A stretch of 36,773 bases of DNA from the NCBI GenBank assembly GCA_900469625.1, contig UBXV01000041.1, positions 1-36,773 on the forward strand. Direction: 5' to 3'. The DNA is from Hyphomicrobiales bacterium. GTDB taxonomy: Bacteria > Pseudomonadota > Alphaproteobacteria > Rhizobiales > Rhizobiaceae. The notes under the pieces were generated by a model that was given only the letters and a program-made list of their open reading frames with translations, did not search any database and was not told where the DNA came from. Both the position numbers and the translations under genes were made by a program. Positions 1 through 8,119 of the stretch are shown here, in pieces. Positions within the stretch are counted from its first letter, which is position 1. Each line of letters starts with the position of its first letter.

Positions 1-105
1 GCAGGCCATCCCGCCCATGGCGGCGATGGCCTGCCGGGCGACAAAGAGTAAGACGGCTGGCGCGAAAGCGCCGACCCGCTTGTCGACAATGACAGTACAA
101 ACAAG

Positions 106-133
106 AAGGCCACCGTGGAAACACGGTGGCCTT
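106..133. terminator. Hairpin terminator beyond the SDR gene
   Basis: A perfect 12-bp stem (AAGGCCACCGTG and its complement) closes on a GAAA loop at 118-121. It is followed by a T-run on the plus strand and a T-rich stretch on the minus strand, so it can act in both directions. It lies 25 bases past the stop of the minus-strand dehydrogenase gene and probably ends that transcript. Confidence 0.75.
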
Positions 134-158
134 TTTCATTCCGGTTCTGCGGCGATCG

Positions 159-899
159 TTACTCCGGCATGCGGTAGTCGACGATCTTGTCTTCGCGAAC
201 GATGTAGAGCTTGCCGGTCTCGGTCTGATCGGGGCCGACCAGTGGCAGAAGCTTGGCTGCGACCTCGGAGGGATGTGGCACGGTTTCCGGATCTTCGCCG
301 GGCATCGCCTGGGCACGCATGGCGGTGCGTGTCGCACCCGGATCGACGCTGAGGATGCGCAGCGGAAGCCGCTGGGTCTCGCCGGCCCAGGTGCGGGCCA
401 GCGCCTCGACTGCGGCCTTCGAGGCGGAGTAGGGGCCCCAGAACGGCTTGCACTTGTGCGCAGCGCTTGACGAAAGGATGAGCGCGCGTCCGGCGTCGGA
501 CTTGATCAGCAACGGCTCGAGCGTGCGGATCAGGCGCCAGGTGGCGTTGACGTTGATGGTCATCACCTTGTCGAACACCTTGGCCTCGACATGGCCGATC
601 GGCGAGATCGTGCCGAGCACGCCGGCATTGGCCACCATGATGTCGAGCTTGCCCCAGCGCTCGTTGATCGCGCCGCCGAGCTTGTCGATCGCAGCCATGT
701 CGGCGAGATCGAAGGGAACGAGCGTGGCCGAGCCGCCGACAGCCTTGATGGCGTCGTCGAGTTCCTCGAGGCCGCCGACGGTGCGGGCGCAGGCAACCAC
801 GTGGGCGCCAGCCTTGGCAAGTTCGAGGGCCGTGAAATAGCCGATACCGCGCGATGCGCCGGTGACGACGGCGACCCGGTCTTTCAAATTGATCGTCAT
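159..899 (-). CDS. SDR family NAD(P)-dependent oxidoreductase
   Basis: This 246-residue protein is a classical short-chain dehydrogenase/reductase, a soluble cytoplasmic enzyme with a Rossmann fold. The cofactor motif TGASRGIG is at residues 13-20, the structural NAG at 91-93, Asn116 and the catalytic Ser144, Tyr157 and Lys161 are present, and a PG motif follows the active site. Length is normal for the family. It starts only 12 bases after the purF stop, so it is probably co-transcribed with purF and ends at the hairpin at 106-133. The substrate cannot be read from the sequence. Although next to purF, no purine-pathway step needs such an enzyme, so a shared pathway is not implied. Confidence 0.88.
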   Translation of the reverse strand: MTINLKDRVAVVTGASRGIGYFTALELAKAGAHVVACARTVGGLEELDDAIKAVGGSATLVPFDLADMAAIDKLGGAINERWGKLDIMVANAGVLGTISPIGHVEAKVFDKVMTINVNATWRLIRTLEPLLIKSDAGRALILSSSAAHKCKPFWGPYSASKAAVEALARTWAGETQRLPLRILSVDPGATRTAMRAQAMPGEDPETVPHPSEVAAKLLPLVGPDQTETGKLYIVREDKIVDYRMPE

Positions 900-911
900 T
901 TTATTGTCTGA

Positions 912-2405
912 TTATCCGTTGCTGGCGAGAACCGAGAGTTTGCGGACGTTGCTGGCGCCTTCCTGGTCGAGAAGGCGGGTCGGATAGTCCCCGGTGAAAT
1001 AGTGGTCGGTAAACTGCGGTGCCTTGGGATCGCGCTTGACGCCGCCGACTGCCTCGTAAAGCCCGTCGATCGACAGGAATTCGAGCGAGTCCGCACCGAT
1101 GAAGCGGCACATGGAGGCAAGGTCGGCGTGCTGGTTGGCGAGCAGCTTGTCGCGGTCCGGCGTGTCGATACCGTAGAAATCGGGATGGAAGATCATCGGG
1201 CTGGCGACGCGCACGTGGACTTCACTGGCGCCGGCATCGCGGATCATCTGCACGATCTTGACCGACGTGGTGCCGCGAACGATCGAATCGTCGACGAGCA
1301 CGACGCGCTTGCCCTCGATCATCGCACGATTGGCCGAGTGCTTCAGCTTGACGCCGAAGGCGCGGATCTGCTGCGTCGGCTCGATGAAGGTGCGGCCGAC
1401 ATAATGGTTGCGGATGATGCCGAGTTCGAACGGAATGCCGCTCTGCTGGGCGTAGCCGATCGCGGCGGGCGTGCCGCCATCAGGCACTGGCACGACGACG
1501 TCGGCTTCGACAGGCGCTTCCTTGGCGAGGTTCTGGCCCATGTTCTTGCGCGCGACATAGACGTTGCGGCCGCCGACGACCGAATCCGGCCGGGCGAAAT
1601 AGACGTATTCGAACAGGCAGAGCCGCTCCGGTTGCGGGGCGACCGGCTTGCGGGCGTCGATCGAGATCGAGCCGTCGGCCTGGATCTCGCAGATGATGAT
1701 TTCGCCGTTCTCGACGTCGCGAACGAACTTGGCGCCGATGATGTCGAGCGCGCAGGTTTCCGAGCAGAAGATCGGCTTGCCGTCGAGCTCGCCCATGACG
1801 AGGGGACGGATGCCGTGCGGGTCACGGGCAGCGATCAGCTTGGTGCGCGTCAGCGCCAGCATCGAGTAGCCGCCTTCGACCTGGGCGATCGCATCGGCGA
1901 AGCGGTCGGTGGTCGAGGCATGCTTGGAGCGGGCGATGAGGTGAAGCACGACTTCGGTATCCGAGGTCGACTGACAGATGGCGCCGTCGGCGATGATCTG
2001 GCGACGCAGCGTCAGGCCGTTGGTGAAGTTGCCGTTGTGGGCAATCGCAATGCCGCCTTCCTGCAACTCGGCAAAGAGCGGCTGGACGTTGCGCAGGGCC
2101 ACTTCGCCTGTGGTCGAGTAGCGGGTGTGGCCGATGGACATGAAGCCCGGCAGCTTTGCAAGCGTCGCGGGGTCGGTGTAGTGATCGCCGACGAGACCCA
2201 TGCGCTTTTCGGTGCAGAACTGCTTGCCGTCGAAGGTGACGATGCCGGCTGCCTCCTGGCCACGGTGCTGGAGCGCGTGCAGGCCGAGCGCCGTGAGCGC
2301 CGCTGCATCCGAATGCCCGAGGATGCCGAACACGCCGCACTCTTCGTGCAGGGTATCGCCATCGATTTCGTCATGGATTTCCGTGGATCTCAGATCGGTC
2401 ATCAC
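912..2405 (-). CDS. purF: Amidophosphoribosyltransferase (PurF)
   Basis: PurF makes 5-phosphoribosylamine from PRPP and glutamine, the first committed step of purine synthesis, in the cytoplasm. The 497-residue protein has a class II glutamine amidotransferase domain whose nucleophile is Cys23 (HEECGVFG), preceded by a short leader that must be removed, as in the Bacillus-type enzyme. The PRPP site VLVDDSIVRGTTS lies in the C-terminal half. Three of the four Fe-S ligand cysteines of the Bacillus enzyme appear to be missing: the FYGID segment lacks the preceding Cys, and the C-terminal CxxC is replaced by a stretch without cysteine. The listed start is GTG at 2405; ATG at 2402 is equally possible and sits better behind AAAGG. 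A strong promoter lies at 2433-2461. Confidence 0.96.
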   Translation of the reverse strand: MMTDLRSTEIHDEIDGDTLHEECGVFGILGHSDAAALTALGLHALQHRGQEAAGIVTFDGKQFCTEKRMGLVGDHYTDPATLAKLPGFMSIGHTRYSTTGEVALRNVQPLFAELQEGGIAIAHNGNFTNGLTLRRQIIADGAICQSTSDTEVVLHLIARSKHASTTDRFADAIAQVEGGYSMLALTRTKLIAARDPHGIRPLVMGELDGKPIFCSETCALDIIGAKFVRDVENGEIIICEIQADGSISIDARKPVAPQPERLCLFEYVYFARPDSVVGGRNVYVARKNMGQNLAKEAPVEADVVVPVPDGGTPAAIGYAQQSGIPFELGIIRNHYVGRTFIEPTQQIRAFGVKLKHSANRAMIEGKRVVLVDDSIVRGTTSVKIVQMIRDAGASEVHVRVASPMIFHPDFYGIDTPDRDKLLANQHADLASMCRFIGADSLEFLSIDGLYEAVGGVKRDPKAPQFTDHYFTGDYPTRLLDQEGASNVRKLSVLASNG

Positions 2406-2432
2406 AGTCGCCTTTGCTCCGTGCCGGTGCGC

Positions 2433-2461
2433 ATATCGTGATCGGGCCCGCCGTCTTCAAG
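2433..2461 (-). promoter_or_regulatory. purF promoter
   Basis: On the minus strand CTTGAA (2456-2461) and CGATAT (2433-2438) are separated by exactly 17 bases. Each matches the rhizobial housekeeping consensus CTTGAC-N17-CTATAT at five of six positions. Transcription would start near 2426, giving a leader of about 20 bases before purF. The upstream cvpA terminator at 2503-2529 supports an independent purF promoter. Confidence 0.7.
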
Positions 2462-2502
2462 CAATCTTAGCTGAAAACGGACGTTAGCGTTATTCCCAAA
2501 AG

Positions 2503-2529
2503 GACAAAGCCCGCGCAGCGGGCTTTGTC
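2503..2529 (-). terminator. cvpA terminator hairpin
   Basis: A perfect 12-bp stem GACAAAGCCCGC/GCGGGCTTTGTC closes on a three-base loop. It lies just beyond the cvpA stop, and on the minus strand it is followed by CTTTTGGG. A T5 run also follows on the plus strand. It separates cvpA from purF. Nearly the same stem recurs at 35097-35136. Confidence 0.75.
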
Positions 2530-2546
2530 GGCAGTTTTTCCTTGTC

Positions 2547-3170
2547 TCAGCCGTTGGTGGCCGGGGCGTCGTTGACCGGCGCCTGATCGGGCGAGCCAGC
2601 AGGTGCCTGTCCGGGCGTGCCGGCCGGAGCCTCGCCTTCGCCTTCGCCGGTCGTGTCCTTGCCGCGCAGGCGGTCGAGGATCGTGGCATCGGCTTCTTCG
2701 GGCAGAAGGGCAATCAGCTTGTTGCCGAGATTGTCGAGCAGCGGCTTGGATTTCGCCTGCGTGACCCAACCCGGCTGCTGCTGCGGAGCGACCAGCCAGT
2801 TGAAGAACAGCATGGCGACGACGACAAGCAGGATGCCGCGCGCGGCGCCGAAGAGAAAGCCGAGTGTACGGTCAAGGGCGCCGATGCGGCTGTCGATGAT
2901 GAAGTCGGCGACGCGCATGGTGATGAAGGAAATGATGATCAGTGCGACCAGGAAGATGACTGCCGCCGAGCCGATCAGCGCGACGGTGTCGCTGCTGGTG
3001 TATTGCTTGGCGTAGGGCAGGAGGTGCGGGTAGAGGAAGTAGGCAGCCGCCGCAGCGCCCACCCAGCTGGCGACCGACAGGACTTCGCGCGAGAAACCTC
3101 GAACCATGGCCAGGATGGCTGAAAACAGCGCGACGCCGAGAACGATACCGTCGAGAATTGTAATGGGCAT
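2547..3170 (-). CDS. cvpA: CvpA family membrane protein
   Basis: CvpA proteins are small inner-membrane proteins, first named for their need in colicin V production in E. coli and since linked to envelope stress; their molecular role is unclear. The 207-residue product begins MPITILDGIVLG, has four predicted membrane helices (about residues 5-25, 30-50, 65-90 and 105-130), the RIGALDRTLGFLFG segment typical of the family, and an unstructured Pro/Ala/Gly-rich tail from about residue 165. The start at 3170 has AAGGA four bases upstream. A longer frame reaching 3257 has no homologous-looking sequence and was not used. It lies between radA and purF, the usual alphaproteobacterial order. Confidence 0.9.
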   Translation of the reverse strand: MPITILDGIVLGVALFSAILAMVRGFSREVLSVASWVGAAAAAYFLYPHLLPYAKQYTSSDTVALIGSAAVIFLVALIIISFITMRVADFIIDSRIGALDRTLGFLFGAARGILLVVVAMLFFNWLVAPQQQPGWVTQAKSKPLLDNLGNKLIALLPEEADATILDRLRGKDTTGEGEGEAPAGTPGQAPAGSPDQAPVNDAPATNG

Positions 3171-3304
3171 TTTGTCCTTACTCCGAACCCGGTTCGTCCG
3201 GGTCTCCTCAAGCCTATCCGCCGTCGGCCCTGGCTGACATTCAGGGCGTTGTTCCAAGCCTGCCTAGAAGCCGTCTCGTGGAGCCGCTTGCAGCAACCGC
3301 ACCA

Positions 3305-4708
3305 TCAATCTGCGTCCTCGACCGGCCTCAGCGCGTTTCGCGATCCTGCGATGCGCGCCACCAGATCCGGCAGGCTTTCCAGCTCGCTCCACCGGCCATT
3401 GCCGTTCTTCGGCAGTTCGGTCGATGCGGCTGGCAGAACGGCCTGCGAGAAACCGAGTTTCTCGGCTTCCTTGAGGCGTTGAGCGGTATGCGCAACCGGC
3501 CGGATGGCGCCCGACAAGCTGACTTCGCCGAAATAGACGCAATCAGCAGGAAGGGCAAGCCCGGCAAGCGACGAAACCAGTGCGGAAGCCACAGCCAGGT
3601 CGGCCGCCGGCTCGGAAATCCGGTAGCCACCGGCGATGTTCAGGTAGACGTCGTGCTGGCCGAGCCGGACACCGCAATGGGCTTCGAGCACGGCCAGGAT
3701 CATCGACAGCCGGGCCGAGTCCCACCCGACAATGGCGCGGCGCGGGGTGCCGAGCGAGGTGGGCGCCACCAGCGCCTGCACTTCGACGAGGATCGGCCGC
3801 GTGCCCTCCATACCGGCAAAGACGGCCGCACCCGGCGACTTCTCATTGCGCTCGCCGAGGAACAGTTCCGACGGGTTGGCGACCTCGCGCAGGCCCTTGT
3901 CGGACATTTCGAAGACGCCGATCTCGTCGGTCGGCCCGAAGCGGTTCTTGACTGTTCGCAGGATCCGGTAGTGATGGCCGCGGTCGCCCTCGAAGTAGAG
4001 GACTGCGTCGACCATGTGTTCGACGACGCGAGGTCCAGCGATCTGGCCCTCCTTGGTCACGTGGCCGACGAGCACGACCGCGGTTCCGGTCTGCTTGGCA
4101 AAGCGGATCATCGCCTGCACGCCGGTGCGCACCTGGGTAACTGTTCCCGGCGCCGAATCGACGATGTCGCTCCAGAGCGTCTGGATGGAATCAATGATGA
4201 CGAGGTCGGGTCGCTTGCCCTCGGAAAGGGTGGCGAGAATATCCTCGACATTGGTTTCGGCAGCCAAAAGCACGTCGCTGTCGGCAGCGCCCAGACGCTG
4301 CGCCCTCAGGCGTACCTGGGCCACGGCCTCTTCGCCCGAGACATAGATGATGCGATGCTTCTGGCGGGCAAGGGCGGCTGCGGCCTGCATCAGCACCGTC
4401 GACTTGCCGATGCCGGGATCGCCGCCGATGAGGAGCGCCGAGCCGCGAACGAAGCCGCCACCGGTGGCGCGGTCGAGCTCGGCGATGCCGGTCTGGATGC
4501 GCGGGGCATCCTCGATTTCGCCGGACAACGTGGTGAGCGCGACGGGACGTCCCTTTTTCGGGGCACGGGACGGGCCGCCGCCGATGCCGGCGGTCGGGTC
4601 ATCCTCGATGATCGTGTTCCATTCGCCGCAGCCTTCGCATTTGCCGGCCCAGCGGGTGTGGATGGTGCCGCAGTTCTGGCAGACGAATTGGGTGCGGGCT
4701 TTCGCCAT
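3305..4708 (-). CDS. radA: DNA repair protein RadA
   Basis: RadA (Sms) is a RecA-related hexameric helicase that drives branch migration during recombinational repair. The 467-residue sequence shows the complete architecture. A C4 zinc finger (Cys10, Cys13, Cys24, Cys27) comes first, then Walker A GGDPGIGKST at 95-104, Walker B ending at Asp173, the RadA-specific KNRFG at 254-258, and a Lon-protease-like C-terminal domain (GGYRISEPAADLAVA). Length is normal. It follows alr after a 158-base spacer holding a perfect 13-bp hairpin, so expression may be partly separate from alr. The ribosome-binding site before the ATG is weak. Confidence 0.97.
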   Translation of the reverse strand: MAKARTQFVCQNCGTIHTRWAGKCEGCGEWNTIIEDDPTAGIGGGPSRAPKKGRPVALTTLSGEIEDAPRIQTGIAELDRATGGGFVRGSALLIGGDPGIGKSTVLMQAAAALARQKHRIIYVSGEEAVAQVRLRAQRLGAADSDVLLAAETNVEDILATLSEGKRPDLVIIDSIQTLWSDIVDSAPGTVTQVRTGVQAMIRFAKQTGTAVVLVGHVTKEGQIAGPRVVEHMVDAVLYFEGDRGHHYRILRTVKNRFGPTDEIGVFEMSDKGLREVANPSELFLGERNEKSPGAAVFAGMEGTRPILVEVQALVAPTSLGTPRRAIVGWDSARLSMILAVLEAHCGVRLGQHDVYLNIAGGYRISEPAADLAVASALVSSLAGLALPADCVYFGEVSLSGAIRPVAHTAQRLKEAEKLGFSQAVLPAASTELPKNGNGRWSELESLPDLVARIAGSRNALRPVEDAD

Positions 4709-4736
4709 CGGAAACGACTTTCACAGGGCAGGGACG

Positions 4737-4767
4737 TCGGCTGCATCGCCAGCGGCGATGCAGCCGA
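4737..4767 (-). promoter_or_regulatory. Stem-loop in the alr-radA spacer
   Basis: A perfect 13-bp stem (left arm TCGGCTGCATCGC) closes on a five-base loop 28 bases upstream of the radA start. No T-run follows on the minus strand, so a simple terminator is unlikely. A second, bulged stem (4777-4787 with 4816-4827) lies just upstream of it on the transcript. Together they could attenuate, process or stabilise the alr-radA transcript. Confidence 0.5.
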
Positions 4768-4866
4768 TGATCGGAGAATCACTTTTGCCTTCACATAATG
4801 CCGCTAAACGCGGAACAAAAGGTGATTTTCAGCGACGGACCGTCAAGTATCGGCGCGAGCTTCGTC

Positions 4867-6006
4867 TCAGACGGCGCCGATATAGTGACGCTCGTAGCGG
4901 TGGCCGAGACTGGTCAGCATCTCGTAGCCGATCGTGCCGCCGGCGCGTGCCACGTCGTCGACGGCGATATGCCGGCCGAAGAGCTCGATATAATCCCCGG
5001 GGCGGACAGCATTTTCCGGGAGGTCGGTGACATCGAAGAGGCTGAGATCCATCGTCACGCGGCCGACATGCGGCACCTTGTGGCCGTGCAGAAAACCGAA
5101 AGCGCCCGAAGGTGTCGCCTGCCTGAGGGTGACGCCGTCGCCGGAGACCGAGCGGTGGTAGCCATCGGCATAACCGACGGAAACCGTGGCGATGCGGCTG
5201 TCGCGGTTGAAACGCGCCGACGCGCCGTAGCTGGCGTGGCCGCCGGAGGCGACGCTGCGGATCTGGATGATGCGCGCTTCGGCGGTGACGACCGGTTTCA
5301 TCGGATTGGCGACGTCATTGACTGCTTCGCCGCCATAGACGGCGATGCCCGGCCGCGTCAGGTCGAAATGATAGTCGCTGCCCAGGAAGACGCCGCCGGA
5401 ATTGGCAAGGCTCGCGTCGACGCCTTCGAATGCGGCGGTCGCTTCGCGGAAGCGCTTGAGTTGATACGCATTGAGCGGGTTGTGCGGGTCGTCGGCGCAG
5501 GCAAGGTGGCTCATGATCAGGACGGGAGAAAAGCTCGCCGGGCGGGCCGGATCGTTGGCAACAGCGACGGCTTCCTCGACCGACAGCCCCAGGCGGTTCA
5601 TGCCGGTATCGACATGCAGCACGCAAGGATGGTCGCCACGCTCGGAAAGCGCGGCCATGAAGACGGCCAGCTGTTGCTCGGAGTTAATCACCGGCACCAG
5701 GTCGTTGTCGAAGAACAGCGCCTCGTTGCCGGGCCACATGCCGGCAAGGATATAGATGCGGCTTTCGGGCAGGAGCGCACGCAGGTAAGCCCCTTCTTCC
5801 GCGTTGGCGACGAAGAAGTCGCGGGCGCCGGCGGCGTAGAGTGAGGGGGCTGCGTCTTCGATGCCGAGCCCGTAGGCATCGGCCTTCAGGACGGCTGCAG
5901 CGCGCGCCTTGCCGGAGCGGGCGTTCATGAAACGCCAGTTGTCTGCCAATGCGTTGAGGTCGATCGTGAGGCGATTGGAGGCGGAGAGAAATTCTGGACT
6001 GAGCAT
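4867..6006 (-). CDS. alr: Alanine racemase
   Basis: Alr converts L-alanine to D-alanine for peptidoglycan, using pyridoxal phosphate in the cytoplasm. The 379-residue protein has the PLP-lysine motif AVLKADAYGLG (Lys41) near the N-terminus and the second catalytic tyrosine in SYGASARF in the C-terminal beta domain, followed by VSVGYADGY. Length fits the family. The ATG at 6006 was chosen because the upstream 28 codons (to 6090) have no family resemblance; the ribosome-binding site is poor. It is divergent from the AraC-type gene at 6162. Alr usually lies beside dnaB in this block, but here three plus-strand genes intervene. Confidence 0.95.
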   Translation of the reverse strand: MLSPEFLSASNRLTIDLNALADNWRFMNARSGKARAAAVLKADAYGLGIEDAAPSLYAAGARDFFVANAEEGAYLRALLPESRIYILAGMWPGNEALFFDNDLVPVINSEQQLAVFMAALSERGDHPCVLHVDTGMNRLGLSVEEAVAVANDPARPASFSPVLIMSHLACADDPHNPLNAYQLKRFREATAAFEGVDASLANSGGVFLGSDYHFDLTRPGIAVYGGEAVNDVANPMKPVVTAEARIIQIRSVASGGHASYGASARFNRDSRIATVSVGYADGYHRSVSGDGVTLRQATPSGAFGFLHGHKVPHVGRVTMDLSLFDVTDLPENAVRPGDYIELFGRHIAVDDVARAGGTIGYEMLTSLGHRYERHYIGAV

Positions 6007-6161
6007 GCCTGGCACTCTGCGTGAACGATGGAGAGAGCAATACAGGCAACCACGCCTGGCCGCAAATGCCGTCCTGTCGCATCGAGACATGCGGTCGAGA
6101 GGGAGAGCCGAAGAGCACTTTTGTGCAAGACGTTCCCTGTCGGGGACGCTAGGATTGTCCG

Positions 6162-7019
6162 ATGCATACGATTTCGCAGGAACAGGCTCTGGATGTCATG
6201 CCGCTGGAAGGCGCGGAGAGGACCCGCTTCTGGCGGGACCAGCGTTTTGACGGCATGGAATGCCTGACGGCAACCTTCATCACCCACGAATTTGCGCCGC
6301 ACGCGCATGATACCTTCAGCATCGGCGCGATCGAGGCTGGCTCGCAGATCAGCAAGATCAGGGGTGAGCGGTCGCAGGCAGGGCCTGGCGATTTCTACCT
6401 GATCAACCCGGACGAAATCCACGACGGCCATCCGGGCGGCGGTGGTTATCGCTACCGCATGGTCTATCCGAGCATCGAACTGCTGGTGAACATCCTGGAA
6501 GACGTCACCGGCCGGCCGTTCAAGGGAACGCCGTCCTTTTCACGGCGCATGCTGCGTGACCCGGATCTGGCTCACGCCTTCTATCACGCACATAGGGCGA
6601 TGGAGCAGGCGACGGGTGCGCTTGAGGCCGAGGAGCGCATGTTCGGGGTGCTTGCCACCATGTTCGAGCGGCACGGCAGTTCGATCATCGTGCCGGTCGA
6701 AACGCGCGAACAGTCGGCGGTGCAGCGTGCTCGCGACTACCTGACCGAGAATTACGCCGAGGACATCGGCCTCGACGAACTGGCGAAGGTTGCCGGCCTC
6801 AGTCGCGCCCATCTGATCCGGGCTTTTCGTCGGCAATTCCACATCACGCCGCATGCGTTCCTGACGGACAAGCGCGTGCGGGCGGCAAAGACATTGCTGC
6901 GCCATGGCTGGTCGGCGGTCGACACGGCCTATCAATGCGGCTTTGCCGATCAGGCGCATTTCAGCCGCCACTTCAAGGCCCGAACCGGCGTTACGCCGGG
7001 TGCTTTTCGCGCCGGTTGA
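6162..7019 (+). CDS. AraC family transcriptional regulator
   Basis: This 285-residue protein has an N-terminal cupin-like sensing domain (with HEFAPHAHDTF at about 42-52) and a C-terminal pair of helix-turn-helix units from about residue 185, including LDELAKVAGLSRAHLIRAF and the closing FADQAHFSRHFKARTGVTPG signature. It sits 75 bases upstream of azlC in the same direction and probably activates azlCD in response to a small ligand, by analogy with other exporter-linked regulators. That is inference; no operator is obvious. A GGA seven bases before ATG supports the chosen start; Met13 is a possible alternative. Confidence 0.9.
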   Translation: MHTISQEQALDVMPLEGAERTRFWRDQRFDGMECLTATFITHEFAPHAHDTFSIGAIEAGSQISKIRGERSQAGPGDFYLINPDEIHDGHPGGGGYRYRMVYPSIELLVNILEDVTGRPFKGTPSFSRRMLRDPDLAHAFYHAHRAMEQATGALEAEERMFGVLATMFERHGSSIIVPVETREQSAVQRARDYLTENYAEDIGLDELAKVAGLSRAHLIRAFRRQFHITPHAFLTDKRVRAAKTLLRHGWSAVDTAYQCGFADQAHFSRHFKARTGVTPGAFRAG

Positions 7020-7094
7020 TCACTTTCGTTCAATACGCTCAACCCGACCGCGCTTAAATGTCCTGCGTTCGCCATCGACCAGGAGACAAGAGCA

Positions 7095-7799
7095 TTGCGC
7101 GATACGGGATTCTTTCCAGAGTTTAGGGCCGGGGCCATGGCGATGGCGCCGTTGATCGTTGCGGTCATGCCGATCGGGCTGGTGTTCGGCGCTGTCGCCG
7201 CCGGCAAGGGGCTTTCGGGTGCAGAGGTGACATTGATGAGCGCGCTGGTTTTTGCCGGTGGCTCGCAATTCGTCGCCATGGACATCTGGACACACCCGGC
7301 ATCCTGGGCCGCACTCGCCTTTTCCGCCTTGCTGGTCAATATCCGGCATGTGCTGATGAGCGCATCGCTCGGCGCCAGGCTGCAAGGTTTCTCAGGTCCG
7401 GCGAAATACGCCTCAATGCTGCTGCTCGCCGACGAGATCTGGGCGATGGCGGAAATGCGGGCGAGAGAGGGCAAGCTGACACCAGCGTGGTTTGCCGGGC
7501 TCGCCGTGCCCTTCTATCTCGTGTGGGTGACGACCAGCCTCGCGGGTGCCCTGCTCGGCGCGTTTCTCGGCGACCCGAAGGTGACGGGGCTCGATTTCGC
7601 CTTTCCCGCCGTCTTCATCGTGCTGGTGATGAGCTTCTGGAAGGGGCGGGAGACCGGGGCTGTGCTGGCCGCCAGCGCCGCTGCCGCGGTGCTGACACAT
7701 CATTTCCTGCCCGGCGTCTGGTACATCGCCGCCGGCGCGGCCGCAGGTGTCGCAGTCGCGATCCTGACGGGCCGTCGCCGTGAGGAGGCACACGCATGA
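7095..7799 (+). CDS. azlC: AzlC family branched-chain amino acid exporter, large subunit
   Basis: AzlC is the larger subunit of the AzlCD (BrnFE-type) exporter of branched-chain amino acids in the inner membrane. The 234-residue product is strongly hydrophobic with about six or seven membrane helices and carries the typical N-terminal MPIGLVFGAVAAGKGLS and FAGGSQFVAM segments. The start is a TTG at 7095, well supported by AGGAG nine bases upstream; no ATG gives as complete an N-terminus. It overlaps azlD by four bases (ATGA), indicating translational coupling. It follows an AraC regulator and lies on the opposite strand to the alr and dnaB genes on each side. The substrate is inferred from the family. 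Confidence 0.9.
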   Translation: MRDTGFFPEFRAGAMAMAPLIVAVMPIGLVFGAVAAGKGLSGAEVTLMSALVFAGGSQFVAMDIWTHPASWAALAFSALLVNIRHVLMSASLGARLQGFSGPAKYASMLLLADEIWAMAEMRAREGKLTPAWFAGLAVPFYLVWVTTSLAGALLGAFLGDPKVTGLDFAFPAVFIVLVMSFWKGRETGAVLAASAAAAVLTHHFLPGVWYIAAGAAAGVAVAILTGRRREEAHA

Positions 7800-8101
7800 C
7801 GATCGATCCGAACACGCTTCTTGCCATCGTCGCGATGGCGATCGCAACCGTCGCCACCCGCATCGGCGGGCTGGTGCTCATTCGGTTCGTGACGATCGGG
7901 GAAGCACAAAGGCGCGCGCTGGAGGCGATCCCGCCCGCCGTGTTGATGGCGGTGATCGCGCCGACGGCGCTGGTCACCGGTCCGGCCGAAACCATCGCGA
8001 CCGTTGTGACGGCGCTGGTCGCCATGCGCCTGCCATTGCTCGCCGCAGTCGCTGCCGGCGTCGTGACCGTGGCGATCCTCAGGATGGCGCTGGGGGCGTA
8101 A
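7796..8101 (+). CDS. azlD: AzlD family branched-chain amino acid exporter, small subunit
   Basis: AzlD is the small partner of AzlC and is needed for a functional exporter. The 101-residue protein has three or four membrane helices and the family-like segments ATRIGGLVLIRF and LEAIPPAVLMAVIAPTA. It begins inside the azlC stop codon (four-base overlap), so the two chains are made together. Its stop codon lies in the hairpin at 8090-8112 that separates it from the convergent dnaB gene. Confidence 0.88.
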   Translation: MTIDPNTLLAIVAMAIATVATRIGGLVLIRFVTIGEAQRRALEAIPPAVLMAVIAPTALVTGPAETIATVVTALVAMRLPLLAAVAAGVVTVAILRMALGA

Positions 8102-8112
8102 AACGCCCCCAG
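8090..8112. terminator. Hairpin between convergent azlD and dnaB
   Basis: A perfect 10-bp GC-rich stem (CTGGGGGCGT/ACGCCCCCAG) has a three-base loop and contains the azlD stop codon at 8099-8101. It is placed where transcripts from azlD and dnaB meet. No clear T-run follows on either strand, so its role as an intrinsic terminator is plausible but not certain. Confidence 0.5.
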
Positions 8113-8119
8113 AGATGTC

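Noticed and set aside
1-105. Possible end or start of a gene at the left edge (plus frame ending at 51, or an open minus frame with high GC at third positions)
   Set aside because: Too little sequence is present; the plus frame gives only 16 codons and the minus frame has no start codon before the hairpin, so neither strand can be preferred.
159-899. The SDR gene next to purF as a FabG
   Set aside because: A better FabG lies in the fab cluster at 18842-19579; this protein lacks the FabG C-terminal signature.
1002-2441. Long plus-strand open frame opposite purF
   Set aside because: It is the antisense shadow of a well-identified gene in GC-rich DNA and shows no family motif.
3278-4798. 506-codon plus-strand open frame opposite radA
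   Set aside because: radA is unmistakable on the other strand; the frame is low-complexity Arg/Ala/Asp/Gly without domains.
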